The translations under genes were made by a program, and so were the position numbers. A DNA stretch of 50,762 bases from Pseudomonadales bacterium (GTDB lineage: Bacteria > Pseudomonadota > Gammaproteobacteria > Pseudomonadales > Azotimanducaceae): NCBI GenBank assembly GCA_022827245.1, contig JAJDTI010000010.1, positions 1-50,762 on the forward strand, in the 5' to 3' direction. Shown here piece by piece: positions 33,770 through 41,581 of the stretch. Each line of letters starts with the position of its first letter. Within the stretch, counting starts at the first letter, position 1. The notes under the pieces were generated by a model, which did no database searches, was not told the origin of the DNA, and saw only the letters and a list, made by a program, of their open reading frames with translations.

Positions 33770-35019
33770 CAGTGGGCCACGGCGGCCGCGCCGTGTTCGT
33801 CGACGAGCGCGCCGCTCGCGAAGCGGTCGAGCCCGAACGGGGCCGCGAGGGGATGGGGACGCTCGTTCGCGATCGTGTCCGCGAACACGTAGCCCGAGCC
33901 CGGGGTGGACTTGAACCCGCCGGTGCCCCAGCCGCAGTTGAAGTAGAGCCCGCGGACCGGGGACGGCCCGATGACGGGGCAGGCGTCGGGGCAGATGTCG
34001 ACAATGCCGCCCCAGTGCCGGTTCATGCGGACCCGGCTGAACGCCGGGAAGAGTTCGCACACCGCGGCCACGGCGTGTTCGAGCACCGGAAAGGACCCGC
34101 GCTGCCCGTAGCCGTTGTACACGTCCGTTCCGGCGCCGATCACGAGGTCTCCTTTCGCGGACTGGCTGATGTAGCAGTGCACGGCGGCGGACATCACGAC
34201 CGGGTCGAGACAGGGCTTCAGGGGCTCGGAGACCAGTGCCTGCAGCGGGCGCGATTCGATGGGGAGCCGGAGCCCGGCCATGCGGGCCAGGACACCGGAG
34301 TTCCCCGCGACGACACAGGCCACCCTGCGCGCCGCGATGAAGCCGAGGTCGGTCTCCACTCCGGTCACCGCGCCGTTCTCGACGCGGATGCCGACGACTT
34401 CGGTCTGCTGCAGGAGGTCGACGCCGAGCGCGTCCGCGGCCCGGGCGTACCCCCATGCCACCGCGTCGTGGCGCGCGACGCCGCCGCGTGGTTGCCAGGA
34501 GGCGCCGAGGACGGGGTAGCGCGAGGTGGGCGAGCAGTTCATGAGCGGGACGAGGCGCTGCACCTCGGCGGTCGTCAGCACTTCGCCGTCGACGCCGTTC
34601 AGCCGGTTCGCGCCCACGCGGCGTTCGATGTCGCGCATGTCCTGCAGGGTGTGCCCGAGGTTGAGCACGCCGCGGGCGCTGAACATGACGTTGAAGTTGA
34701 TCTCGCGGCTGAGGTCGCGCCACAGGTCTAGCGCGAAGTCGTACAGCCGCGTGGAGGCGTCGCGCAGGTAGTTCGAGCGGACGATGGTCGTGTTCCGGCC
34801 GGTATTGCCGCCGCCGAGGTAGCCGCGTTCGATCACTGCGACGTCCGTGACGCCGTGCTCCTTCGCGAGGTAGTAGGCGGTCGCGAGTCCGTGGCCGCCG
34901 CCGCCGACGATGACCGTGTCGTAGGCGTCCTTCGGCGCCGGATTCCGCCACGCGCGCTGCCAGTCTTCGTGGTGCCGGCGGGCGTGCGCGAGGAGCCTCG
35001 GGAGCGAGTATCTCTGCAT
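33769..35019 (-). CDS. soxB: Sarcosine oxidase beta subunit
   Basis: 416-residue flavoprotein subunit carrying the FAD and covalent FMN site. The start MQRYSLPRLLAHARRHHEDW is the family N-terminus, so ATG 35019 is preferred over upstream in-frame starts that would overlap the HD-domain gene. FAD motif VIVGGGGHGLATAYYLAKEHG (about 36-56), GGGNTGRNTTIVRSNYL, RGGVARHDAVAWGYARAAD with the FMN-region His, and NCGWGTGGFKSTPGSG near the C-terminus. First gene of soxBDAG; it shares an 83-base divergent promoter region with the HD-domain gene. Confidence 0.95.
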   Translation of the reverse strand: MQRYSLPRLLAHARRHHEDWQRAWRNPAPKDAYDTVIVGGGGHGLATAYYLAKEHGVTDVAVIERGYLGGGNTGRNTTIVRSNYLRDASTRLYDFALDLWRDLSREINFNVMFSARGVLNLGHTLQDMRDIERRVGANRLNGVDGEVLTTAEVQRLVPLMNCSPTSRYPVLGASWQPRGGVARHDAVAWGYARAADALGVDLLQQTEVVGIRVENGAVTGVETDLGFIAARRVACVVAGNSGVLARMAGLRLPIESRPLQALVSEPLKPCLDPVVMSAAVHCYISQSAKGDLVIGAGTDVYNGYGQRGSFPVLEHAVAAVCELFPAFSRVRMNRHWGGIVDICPDACPVIGPSPVRGLYFNCGWGTGGFKSTPGSGYVFADTIANERPHPLAAPFGLDRFASGALVDEHGAAAVAH

Positions 35020-35041
35020 CAGCGCATGCGGCTTGAGAGTG

Positions 35042-35069
35042 TTGTGGGGCGGGGGCATTTCAGCATAAT
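35042..35069 (+). promoter_or_regulatory. Predicted divergent promoter region of the HD-domain gene and soxB
   Basis: On the plus strand TTGTGG (35042-35047), 16 bases, CATAAT (35064-35069), 33 bases before ATG 35103. On the minus strand TATGCT (35062-35067) could be the soxB -10. The shared 83-base region suggests joint control of the HD-domain gene and soxBDAG. Pattern match only. Confidence 0.45.
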
Positions 35070-35102
35070 CCGGGAAGGCGGGCGGACACGGGGACGCTTC
35101 GG

Positions 35103-35708
35103 ATGACGGCACAGGGCGGGGACCGGCGACAGGTCGCGTTCACGCGGATGGACGCGGGTACCGCGGACGACTATGCGCTCCTCGACGAGCTGGCGGTGCC
35201 GTACATCGCGGGCACGGGCGAGCGCGTCCTCGCGTACCTCGAGCGGCTTGCCGGGGGCCTCGCCGGCTACCGCGTCGACCGCTACGAGCACTCGCTGCAG
35301 ACCGCGAGCCGGGCCCTGCGCGCCGGGGAGTGCGGGGAACTCGTGGTCGCGGCGCTCCTGCACGACATCGGCGACGACCTGGCGCCCGAGAACCACTGCG
35401 AACTCGGCGCCGCGGTGCTGCGCCCCTACGTCGCGCGGCATGTCCACTGGCTCGTACTGCGGCACGGTCTCTTCCAGGGGTACCACTACTTCGACAAGAT
35501 CGGCCAGGACCCGAACGCCCGGGACCGGCATCGCGGCCACCCCGCGTTCGAGGCGACCGTGCGCTTCTGCGCGGACTATGACCAGACCTCCTTCGATCCG
35601 GACTACGACACGCTGCCCATCGACCGCTTCGTGCCGATGGTGGAAGGCATCTTCGCCCGCAAGCCCTGGGGCCCGCACACGGAGCGCGGCTGGCCGGCCC
35701 CGGACTGA
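35103..35708 (+). CDS. HD-domain protein resembling PhnZ/TmpB-type diiron oxygenases
   Basis: 201-residue protein. His63 in the segment YEHSLQTASRALRAG, His87-Asp88 in LLHDIGDD, His98, His121 in VLRHGLFQGYHYF and Asp158/Asp160 in CADYDQTSFD can supply the six metal ligands of mixed-valence diiron HD oxygenases (PhnZ, TmpB, MIOX); the EHSLQ...RAG...AALLHD order is close to PhnZ as I recall it. Ordinary HD phosphohydrolases cannot be excluded. PhnZ-type enzymes cleave the C-P bond of a 1-hydroxylated aminophosphonate. The gene is inserted, in opposite orientation, between soxB and the dimethylglycine-dehydrogenase-type gene, and a 2OG oxygenase, the partner type used with PhnZ and TmpB, is encoded 2.4 kb away. 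Function is a hypothesis. Confidence 0.65.
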   Translation: MTAQGGDRRQVAFTRMDAGTADDYALLDELAVPYIAGTGERVLAYLERLAGGLAGYRVDRYEHSLQTASRALRAGECGELVVAALLHDIGDDLAPENHCELGAAVLRPYVARHVHWLVLRHGLFQGYHYFDKIGQDPNARDRHRGHPAFEATVRFCADYDQTSFDPDYDTLPIDRFVPMVEGIFARKPWGPHTERGWPAPD

Positions 35709-35715
35709 ACCCGCG

Positions 35716-38148
35716 TCACGACCGCAGGCGGGCGTTCGCGGGATCCCACGGACTCTCCGGGACGACCCGCGCCGGGTAGCGCTCGCCGAGGATCTCGATC
35801 TCGACCGCCGTGTCCCCCGCCGCGCACTCGGGCCGGACCATCGCCAGCGCGAGCGACTGTTCCAGGCGGAAGCCGTAGTTGCCGCTGGTCGCCCTGCCGA
35901 CCATCTCGCCGTCGATGTAGAGCGGATTGTTGCCGATCGCGTCGGCGTCCCCGGGGCCGTCCACGGCCAGCGTCACGAACGCGTTCGCGAACCCGCGGTC
36001 GCGCCAGGCGACGAGTCCGTCGCGCCCGAAGAAGTCGTTCTTCCCGAAGCGCACGAAGCGGTCGAGGCCGGACTCGAGCGCGGCGTACTCGATGGACAGT
36101 TCCGTCCCGATCATGCGGTAGGACTTCTCGATGCGCAGGGAGTCCATGGCCCGTATCCCGAAGGGCGCGACGCCGAGGTCGGCTCCGGCGTCCATCAGGG
36201 CGTCGAAGATCGCGTTCTGGTAGACGAGTTCGTGGTGGATCTCCCAGCCGAGTTCACCCACGAAGTTGAGCCGCAGCAGCTTGGCGGGGGCGAGGCCGAC
36301 GGTGGCGTCCCTGCCGGTCAGCCAGGGGAACGACGCGTTCCCGAGGTCGACGTCGCAGACGCGGGACAGGAGTTCGCGGGACTTCGGTCCGGCGACGACC
36401 AGCACGCCCATGGACGCGGTCAGGTTGTCGAACCGCACGGAACCGTCGTCCGGCATCTGCCGCCGCAGCCAGTCGTGGTCGAGCCGCTGGAACGCGCCGG
36501 CGGAGACGAGGTAGAAGCGATCCGCCGCTTCGCGGTGGATGGTGAACTCGGAGTGCACCCCGCCATGGCGGTTGAGGGCGTGGCAGAGCCCCACCCGGCC
36601 CTGCCGCGGCAGCCGGTTGGCGACCAGCCGGTCGAGGAATCCGGCGGCGCCGGGGCCGCTCACGCGCGCCTGCGCGAACGCGGTCATGTCGAGCACGCCG
36701 ACGTTGTCGCGCACGTTGCGGCACTCGGCGCCCACGGCTTCGAACCAGCGGCTGCGGCGGAACGACCAGTGGTCCTCCCGGGGAACGCCGTCCGGGGCGA
36801 ACCAGTTGGGCCGCTCCCAGCCGAACTTCTGCCCGAACACGGCGCCGAGCTCCCGCATGCGGCCGTAGCACGGGGCCGTGCGCAGGGGTCGGCCGGCGGG
36901 GCGTTCCTCGTCGGGATAGTGCACCGTGAAGACGTTGGCGTACGCCTCTTCGTTCTTGGCCCTGAGATAGGCCCCGGTGGCGTAGTCGCCGAACCGGCGC
37001 GGGTCCACGCCCAGCATGTCGATGGTGGGCTCCCCTTCCACGATCCACTCCGCCAGTTGCCAGCCGGCGCCCGCGGCTGCCGTGATGCCGAAGCTGTGGC
37101 CCTCGCTCAGCCAGAAGTTCGGGAGGTCCCACGCGGGGCCCACGATGGGACTGCCGTCCGGGGTGTAGGCGATGGCGCCGTTGTAGACCCGCTTGATCCC
37201 CAACTCCCCGAAGACCGGCACGCGGCGGACCGCCGACTCGATGTGCGGTAGCAGGCGGTCGATGTCGCCATTGAAAAGCTCGTACTCGCTCTCCGGGTGG
37301 GGCCCGTCCAGGTAGCAGGCCGGCGCGCCGCGCTCGTACGGACCGAGCAGCAGGCCGCCGGCCTCTTCCCGCATGTACCAGGACCCGTCGGACTCGCGCA
37401 GCACGCCCATCTCGGGCAGTCCCTGCCGATGGCGCTCCTGGATGTCCGGATGGGCTTCGGTGACGAGGTACTGGTGCTGGACGGGCAGGACCGGGATGTC
37501 CAGGCCGACCATCGCCCCGGTGCGGCGCGCGAAGTTGCCCGTTGCCGAGACGACGTGCTCGGCGAGCCAGTCGCCCCGGTTCGTGCGCACCAGCCACTCC
37601 CCGCCCGGGGTGCGCTCGATCCCGGTCACGCAGGTCTGGCGGTGGATGGCCGCTCCGCGCTCGCGCGCTCCGCGCGCCAGGGCCTGTGTGAGTTCGGCCG
37701 GCTGGATGTAGCCGTCGTCGGGATGGCGGATGGCGCCCACGAGCCCGTCGGTGACGGCCAGCGGCCAGATGTCCTCGACGTCCCGCGGCGTCAGGAACTC
37801 GACGTTCACGCCGATGGTGCGCGCGACGCCGGCGTACTGGCGGTACTCGTCCATGCGGTCCGCGGTCATGGCGAGACGGATGTTGCCGACGGTGCGCAGG
37901 CCGATGTCCTCGCCGGTCTCGGCTTCGAGTTCGCGGTAGAGGTTCACCGAGTACTTGTGGAGCTGGCCCACGGAGTAGCTCATGTTGAACAGGGGCAAGA
38001 GGCCCGCGGCGTGCCAGGTCGAACCGGAGGTCAGTTCCCTGCGCTCGAGGAGCACCGAGTCCGCCCAGCCCTTGCGGGCCAGGTGGAAGAGGGCCGCGAC
38101 GCCGACGACTCCGCCTCCGATCACCACCGCGCGGGCATGTTGCGTCAC
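35716..38148 (-). CDS. Dimethylglycine/sarcosine dehydrogenase-type flavoprotein with folate-binding GcvT domain
   Basis: 810-residue protein. The N-terminal FAD domain has VVIGGGVVGVAALFHLARKG and STWHAAGLLP, where His46 is at the position of the covalent FAD attachment in mammalian dimethylglycine dehydrogenase; GNFARRTGAM and WLSEGHSFGITAAAGAGW follow. From about residue 430 a linker and GcvT-type aminomethyl-THF domain (VGVLDMTAFAQARVSGPGA ... VGELGWEIHHELVY) take the methyl carbon to 5,10-methylene-THF. Substrate could be dimethylglycine, sarcosine or a related methylamine. GTG 38148 is used because VTQHARAVVIGGG is the natural start and it overlaps the 2OG-oxygenase stop (GTGA). Last gene of the four-gene methyl-oxidation operon. 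Confidence 0.85.
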   Translation of the reverse strand: MTQHARAVVIGGGVVGVAALFHLARKGWADSVLLERRELTSGSTWHAAGLLPLFNMSYSVGQLHKYSVNLYRELEAETGEDIGLRTVGNIRLAMTADRMDEYRQYAGVARTIGVNVEFLTPRDVEDIWPLAVTDGLVGAIRHPDDGYIQPAELTQALARGARERGAAIHRQTCVTGIERTPGGEWLVRTNRGDWLAEHVVSATGNFARRTGAMVGLDIPVLPVQHQYLVTEAHPDIQERHRQGLPEMGVLRESDGSWYMREEAGGLLLGPYERGAPACYLDGPHPESEYELFNGDIDRLLPHIESAVRRVPVFGELGIKRVYNGAIAYTPDGSPIVGPAWDLPNFWLSEGHSFGITAAAGAGWQLAEWIVEGEPTIDMLGVDPRRFGDYATGAYLRAKNEEAYANVFTVHYPDEERPAGRPLRTAPCYGRMRELGAVFGQKFGWERPNWFAPDGVPREDHWSFRRSRWFEAVGAECRNVRDNVGVLDMTAFAQARVSGPGAAGFLDRLVANRLPRQGRVGLCHALNRHGGVHSEFTIHREAADRFYLVSAGAFQRLDHDWLRRQMPDDGSVRFDNLTASMGVLVVAGPKSRELLSRVCDVDLGNASFPWLTGRDATVGLAPAKLLRLNFVGELGWEIHHELVYQNAIFDALMDAGADLGVAPFGIRAMDSLRIEKSYRMIGTELSIEYAALESGLDRFVRFGKNDFFGRDGLVAWRDRGFANAFVTLAVDGPGDADAIGNNPLYIDGEMVGRATSGNYGFRLEQSLALAMVRPECAAGDTAVEIEILGERYPARVVPESPWDPANARLRS

Positions 38149-38975
38149 GTGCGCTCCCGGGCCGTCCTGCCCCCGGGCGGACTGTACCAGCGCCACATCT
38201 CTGCCGTGGCGGCGCAGTCGACGTTCGGTGCGCCGCGGCCCGCGCGCCGGTCCGGGTCCCACACGGTACGGCTGTCGATCCCGAACCGTGTCGTGCCGGA
38301 CGCGTCGCGGACGCCGCCGTACAGGTGGGCGGCGGAGAAGGCCAGCAGTTGACCCGGCGCGATCGACACCGGTAGCGCGGGGGCCGGCGGAGACTCTCGG
38401 GCGACGGGCAGCAGGGGGTACTCCGCGCCACCGCCCCGCCGGAACTCGTCGAAGCTCCAGTCCGCGCTGTCGTTGGCGACGGGATGCCGGAAGGCCGCGG
38501 GCCACAGGAGCATCGTCCGCGTGTCGGAGAGGGAGTAGAGCGGGAGCCACCAGTTGACCTGGGCCGCGATGCCGGATCCCCAGGTGTCGCGATGCGGGGG
38601 CAGGGCCTGCAGCCGCGGATGGTCGATGTCGTCGCGGGAAGGCACCGCCCGCAACCGGATGCGGTCGAGCCAGGTGTCTTCCGGCAGATAGCCGATGCCC
38701 GCCAGGGCGTCGCGCCAGTGCCGCGCAATCGTCTCGTCCCGCCCGATGACCTTGCGCGCCTCGAGGGCCAGGCGGCGGAACGCGGGGGCGGACAACCGGT
38801 TCTCGGCCGCAGGGGGATCGTCCGTCGCGAAGACGTCCGAGAGGATCGTGCGCGCCCGACGCGTGAGCTTCCCGACCGCGGGCAGGTTCTCGAAGACCAC
38901 CAGCCGGCCTTCGAACAGCGCTCGGCCAAGGGACTGCGGAGAAACGCCGCCGTCCCAGGACTGGAAGTACGCCAC
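38145..38975 (-). CDS. 2-Oxoglutarate/Fe(II)-dependent oxygenase, PhyH-like
   Basis: 276-residue protein with a plausible facial triad: His128-x-Asp130 in LPPHRDTWGS and His217 in FSAAHLYGG, with Arg230 as candidate 2-oxoglutarate ligand. The surrounding double-stranded beta-helix pattern (VNWWLPLYSL, SIAPGQLLAFSAAH) fits phytanoyl-CoA-dioxygenase-like oxygenases. GTG start at 38975. It lies between the MTHFR-Fhs fusion (six bases) and the demethylase gene (four-base overlap), so it is a true operon member and probably hydroxylates a methylated amine or aminophosphonate. The substrate cannot be derived from sequence. Confidence 0.7.
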   Translation of the reverse strand: MAYFQSWDGGVSPQSLGRALFEGRLVVFENLPAVGKLTRRARTILSDVFATDDPPAAENRLSAPAFRRLALEARKVIGRDETIARHWRDALAGIGYLPEDTWLDRIRLRAVPSRDDIDHPRLQALPPHRDTWGSGIAAQVNWWLPLYSLSDTRTMLLWPAAFRHPVANDSADWSFDEFRRGGGAEYPLLPVARESPPAPALPVSIAPGQLLAFSAAHLYGGVRDASGTTRFGIDSRTVWDPDRRAGRGAPNVDCAATAEMWRWYSPPGGRTARERT

Positions 38976-38981
38976 GGGACG

Positions 38982-41576
38982 CTACAGTCCGATGACCTGC
39001 CCCGCGTCGTCTATCCCGATGTCGGCGGCGGCAGGTCGACGCGGCAGGCCTGGCATCGTCAGGATCTCTCCGCAGAGCGCCACCACGAAGCCCGCGCCGG
39101 CGCAGAGGCGGACTTCGCGCACCGGCAGCACGTGTCCCTCGGGCGCGCCGAGCGCCTTCGGGTCGGTGGAGAAGCTGTACTGGGTCTTGGCGATGCAGAC
39201 CGGCAGGCGGCCGTAGCCGAGTTGCTCGAACCGCTCGAGCCGGCGCGCCGCCGAGGTCTCGAAGGACACCTCTCCCGCACCGTGGATCAGCCGCGCGACG
39301 GTCTCGATCTTCCCGCGCAGTGGCATTTCGTCCGGATAGAGCAGCTCGACGCGTGCCGGACGCTCGACCTGGTCGAGGACCGTCCGCGCCAGGGCGGTCG
39401 CGCCGGCGCCTCCCTCCGCCCAGTGGTTGGCGACCACGCAGCGGACGCCGTGGTCCCGCGCGACGGCTTCGATGGCGGACAGCTCTTCGTCCGTGTCGGT
39501 CGCGAACCGGTTTGCGGCGACCACCGGCGTCATGCCGAAGCGTCTCAGGTTGGCGATGTGGCGGGCCAGGTTCGGCGCGCCCGCGCGGACCGCTTCCGCG
39601 TTGGGCTCGGCGAGGTCGCTCCGCGCCACGCCGGCGTGCATCTTGAGCGCCCGCGCCGTGCAGACGAGCACCACGGCGTCGGGCCGGAGCCCGGACTGGC
39701 GACACTTGATGTCCAGGAACTTCTCCGCGCCGAGATCGGCTCCGAAACCCGCCTCGGTCACGACGATGTCGGACAGGCCCAGGGCGGCCCGCGTCGCCAC
39801 CAGGGAACTGCAGCCATGGGCGATGTTGGCGAACGGTCCTCCGTGCACGAAGGCGGCGTTGCCTTCCAGGGTCTGGACCAGGTTCGGCTGCAGCGCCTCG
39901 GCGAGCAGGGCGGCCATCGCGCCGTCGACCTGGAGATCGCGGGCCGTGACGGGCTGGCCGCCGCGCGTGGACGCGACGACCATCGCCCCGAGCCGGCGCA
40001 CGAGATCCGCATGGTCGCGGGCGAGGCAGAGCACGGCCATCACCTCGGACGCCGCCGTGATGTCGAAACCCCCGGCGCGGCGGGCGTCGCCGCGGAGGTG
40101 CAGGTCAATCTCGCGCAGCGCGCGGTCGTTGAGATCCAGGACCCGGCTCCAGGAGATGGTCGCCGGATCGATGTCGAGCTCGTTGTCCCAGTGGACGTGG
40201 TTGTCGAGCACCGCCGCGAGCAGGTTGTTCGCGGTCGAGACGGCGTGCAGGTCGCCGTTGAAGTGGAGGTTGATGTCGGCGGCCGGAGCGAGCTGCGCGC
40301 GACCGCCGCCCGTTGCGCCGCCCTTCCTGCCGAAACAGGGCCCCAGGGACGGTTCCCGCAGGCAGACCGTCGCGCGCGCTCCGAGCCGGTTGAGGGCGTC
40401 CGTCAGCCCGATGCTGGTCGTGGTCTTGCCCTCGCCCGCCGGCGTCGGCGACATCGCCGTGACGAGCACGAGCTTGCCTTGGTGGGTCAGGGCGCCCGAC
40501 GGGCGGAGCGCGTCGCGGGACAGCTTGGCCTTGTAGTGACCGTAGGGGGTCAGCAGGTCCGGACTCACGCCCAGGCGCTCCCCGGCGATCTCGACGACAG
40601 GTCGCAAGGGCGCCTGTACGTCGCGGCCGGGCTGCGTCGCGTGCAGCCGCGGCGTCGGACCGGACCGCGGGTTCGCTCTCGGGCGCCGCGCCGCGCTGTC
40701 GGCCCTCAGTCCGCGCAGCCAGCGTGCGGTCGCCGGCAGTCCGCCGAAGGTGAACACGTGGATATCGAATCTCGGGCCGCCGGTCATGCTGCGGTACTCG
40801 ACCAGTTCCCGCACCAGCGCGTCCGGCGTCCACCGCTTGAGCAGCCGCACGACGCTCGGGCGCCGGGTCAGCACGCGCGCCGACGCGGTGACGCCGCAGC
40901 GGGCGGCGAAGGCCAGCAGCGTCCGCAGGCGGGCCGGCCCCGGCAGGCCGATGCGCACGGGAATGGCGCAACCGCGCTCGCGCATCCGGTCGAGCCACGC
41001 GATCGCGTGCGCCGGCGCGAACGTGAACTGCGTCGTGATCCACATGTCGGTGCCGGTCGCCGCCGCGTACTCGAGCTTGCGCGTCAGCGCGGCGTCCAGG
41101 TCCGCGGTCGAAGCGGCGGGATGACCCTCCGGATAGCCGGTGACCCCGATGCGGCGGAAGCCGGCAGCCACCAGTCTCCCCGAGTCGAGCACGTCGAGGG
41201 TGTCCCGGTACGGCCCGGCGGGGCGTGCGCGGTCGCCCGCGACCAGCAGGATTTCGCGGACCCGCGCCTCGGCGAGTTCGGCCAGCCAGTCGTCGAGCTG
41301 CGACGGGGAGGCGAGCCATCGCGCCGGCAGGTGCGGCACGGGCGACATGTCCGCGTCGCGCAGACGGCGGCACGCGGCGCAGGTCTCGCTCCAGGTCGCC
41401 CCGGGGACGAAGGGGACGTACACGGGCGTGCCCCGGGGCAGGTGATCGGCGAGCGAGCCCAGCGAGGCAAGCTGGCGCGGGGAGAGCTCCACGGACGCGT
41501 TGCGCGCCAATGCGTGCAGCGCATCGAGCAGGTCCGCTTCAGGCGTCGTCGCGGATCTTTCCGGGGAAGCGCGCAT
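38982..41576 (-). CDS. Fused MTHFR-like domain and formate-tetrahydrofolate ligase
   Basis: 864-residue single open frame joining two folate enzymes. Residues 20-285 form an MTHFR-type TIM barrel: Glu30 in SVELSPRQ, Asp115 in LVAGD, GYPEGHP and Gln183 in TTQF stand where the catalytic Glu28, Asp120 and Gln183 of E. coli MetF lie. An Arg/Pro-rich linker (about 290-325) follows. From about 327 the protein is a complete Fhs: VEIAGERLGVSPDLLTPYGHYKAKL, P-loop TPAGEGKTTTSIGL (378-391), EPSLGPCFGRKGGATGGG and the C-terminal LCAGAGFVVALCGEILTMPGLP. Fhs alone is about 555 residues. Together the halves can oxidise methyl-THF and release formate with ATP formation; FolD is needed between them. No frameshift is needed to read the fusion. 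Confidence 0.88.
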   Translation of the reverse strand: MRASPERSATTPEADLLDALHALARNASVELSPRQLASLGSLADHLPRGTPVYVPFVPGATWSETCAACRRLRDADMSPVPHLPARWLASPSQLDDWLAELAEARVREILLVAGDRARPAGPYRDTLDVLDSGRLVAAGFRRIGVTGYPEGHPAASTADLDAALTRKLEYAAATGTDMWITTQFTFAPAHAIAWLDRMRERGCAIPVRIGLPGPARLRTLLAFAARCGVTASARVLTRRPSVVRLLKRWTPDALVRELVEYRSMTGGPRFDIHVFTFGGLPATARWLRGLRADSAARRPRANPRSGPTPRLHATQPGRDVQAPLRPVVEIAGERLGVSPDLLTPYGHYKAKLSRDALRPSGALTHQGKLVLVTAMSPTPAGEGKTTTSIGLTDALNRLGARATVCLREPSLGPCFGRKGGATGGGRAQLAPAADINLHFNGDLHAVSTANNLLAAVLDNHVHWDNELDIDPATISWSRVLDLNDRALREIDLHLRGDARRAGGFDITAASEVMAVLCLARDHADLVRRLGAMVVASTRGGQPVTARDLQVDGAMAALLAEALQPNLVQTLEGNAAFVHGGPFANIAHGCSSLVATRAALGLSDIVVTEAGFGADLGAEKFLDIKCRQSGLRPDAVVLVCTARALKMHAGVARSDLAEPNAEAVRAGAPNLARHIANLRRFGMTPVVAANRFATDTDEELSAIEAVARDHGVRCVVANHWAEGGAGATALARTVLDQVERPARVELLYPDEMPLRGKIETVARLIHGAGEVSFETSAARRLERFEQLGYGRLPVCIAKTQYSFSTDPKALGAPEGHVLPVREVRLCAGAGFVVALCGEILTMPGLPRRPAAADIGIDDAGQVIGL

Positions 41577-41581
41577 GGCGG

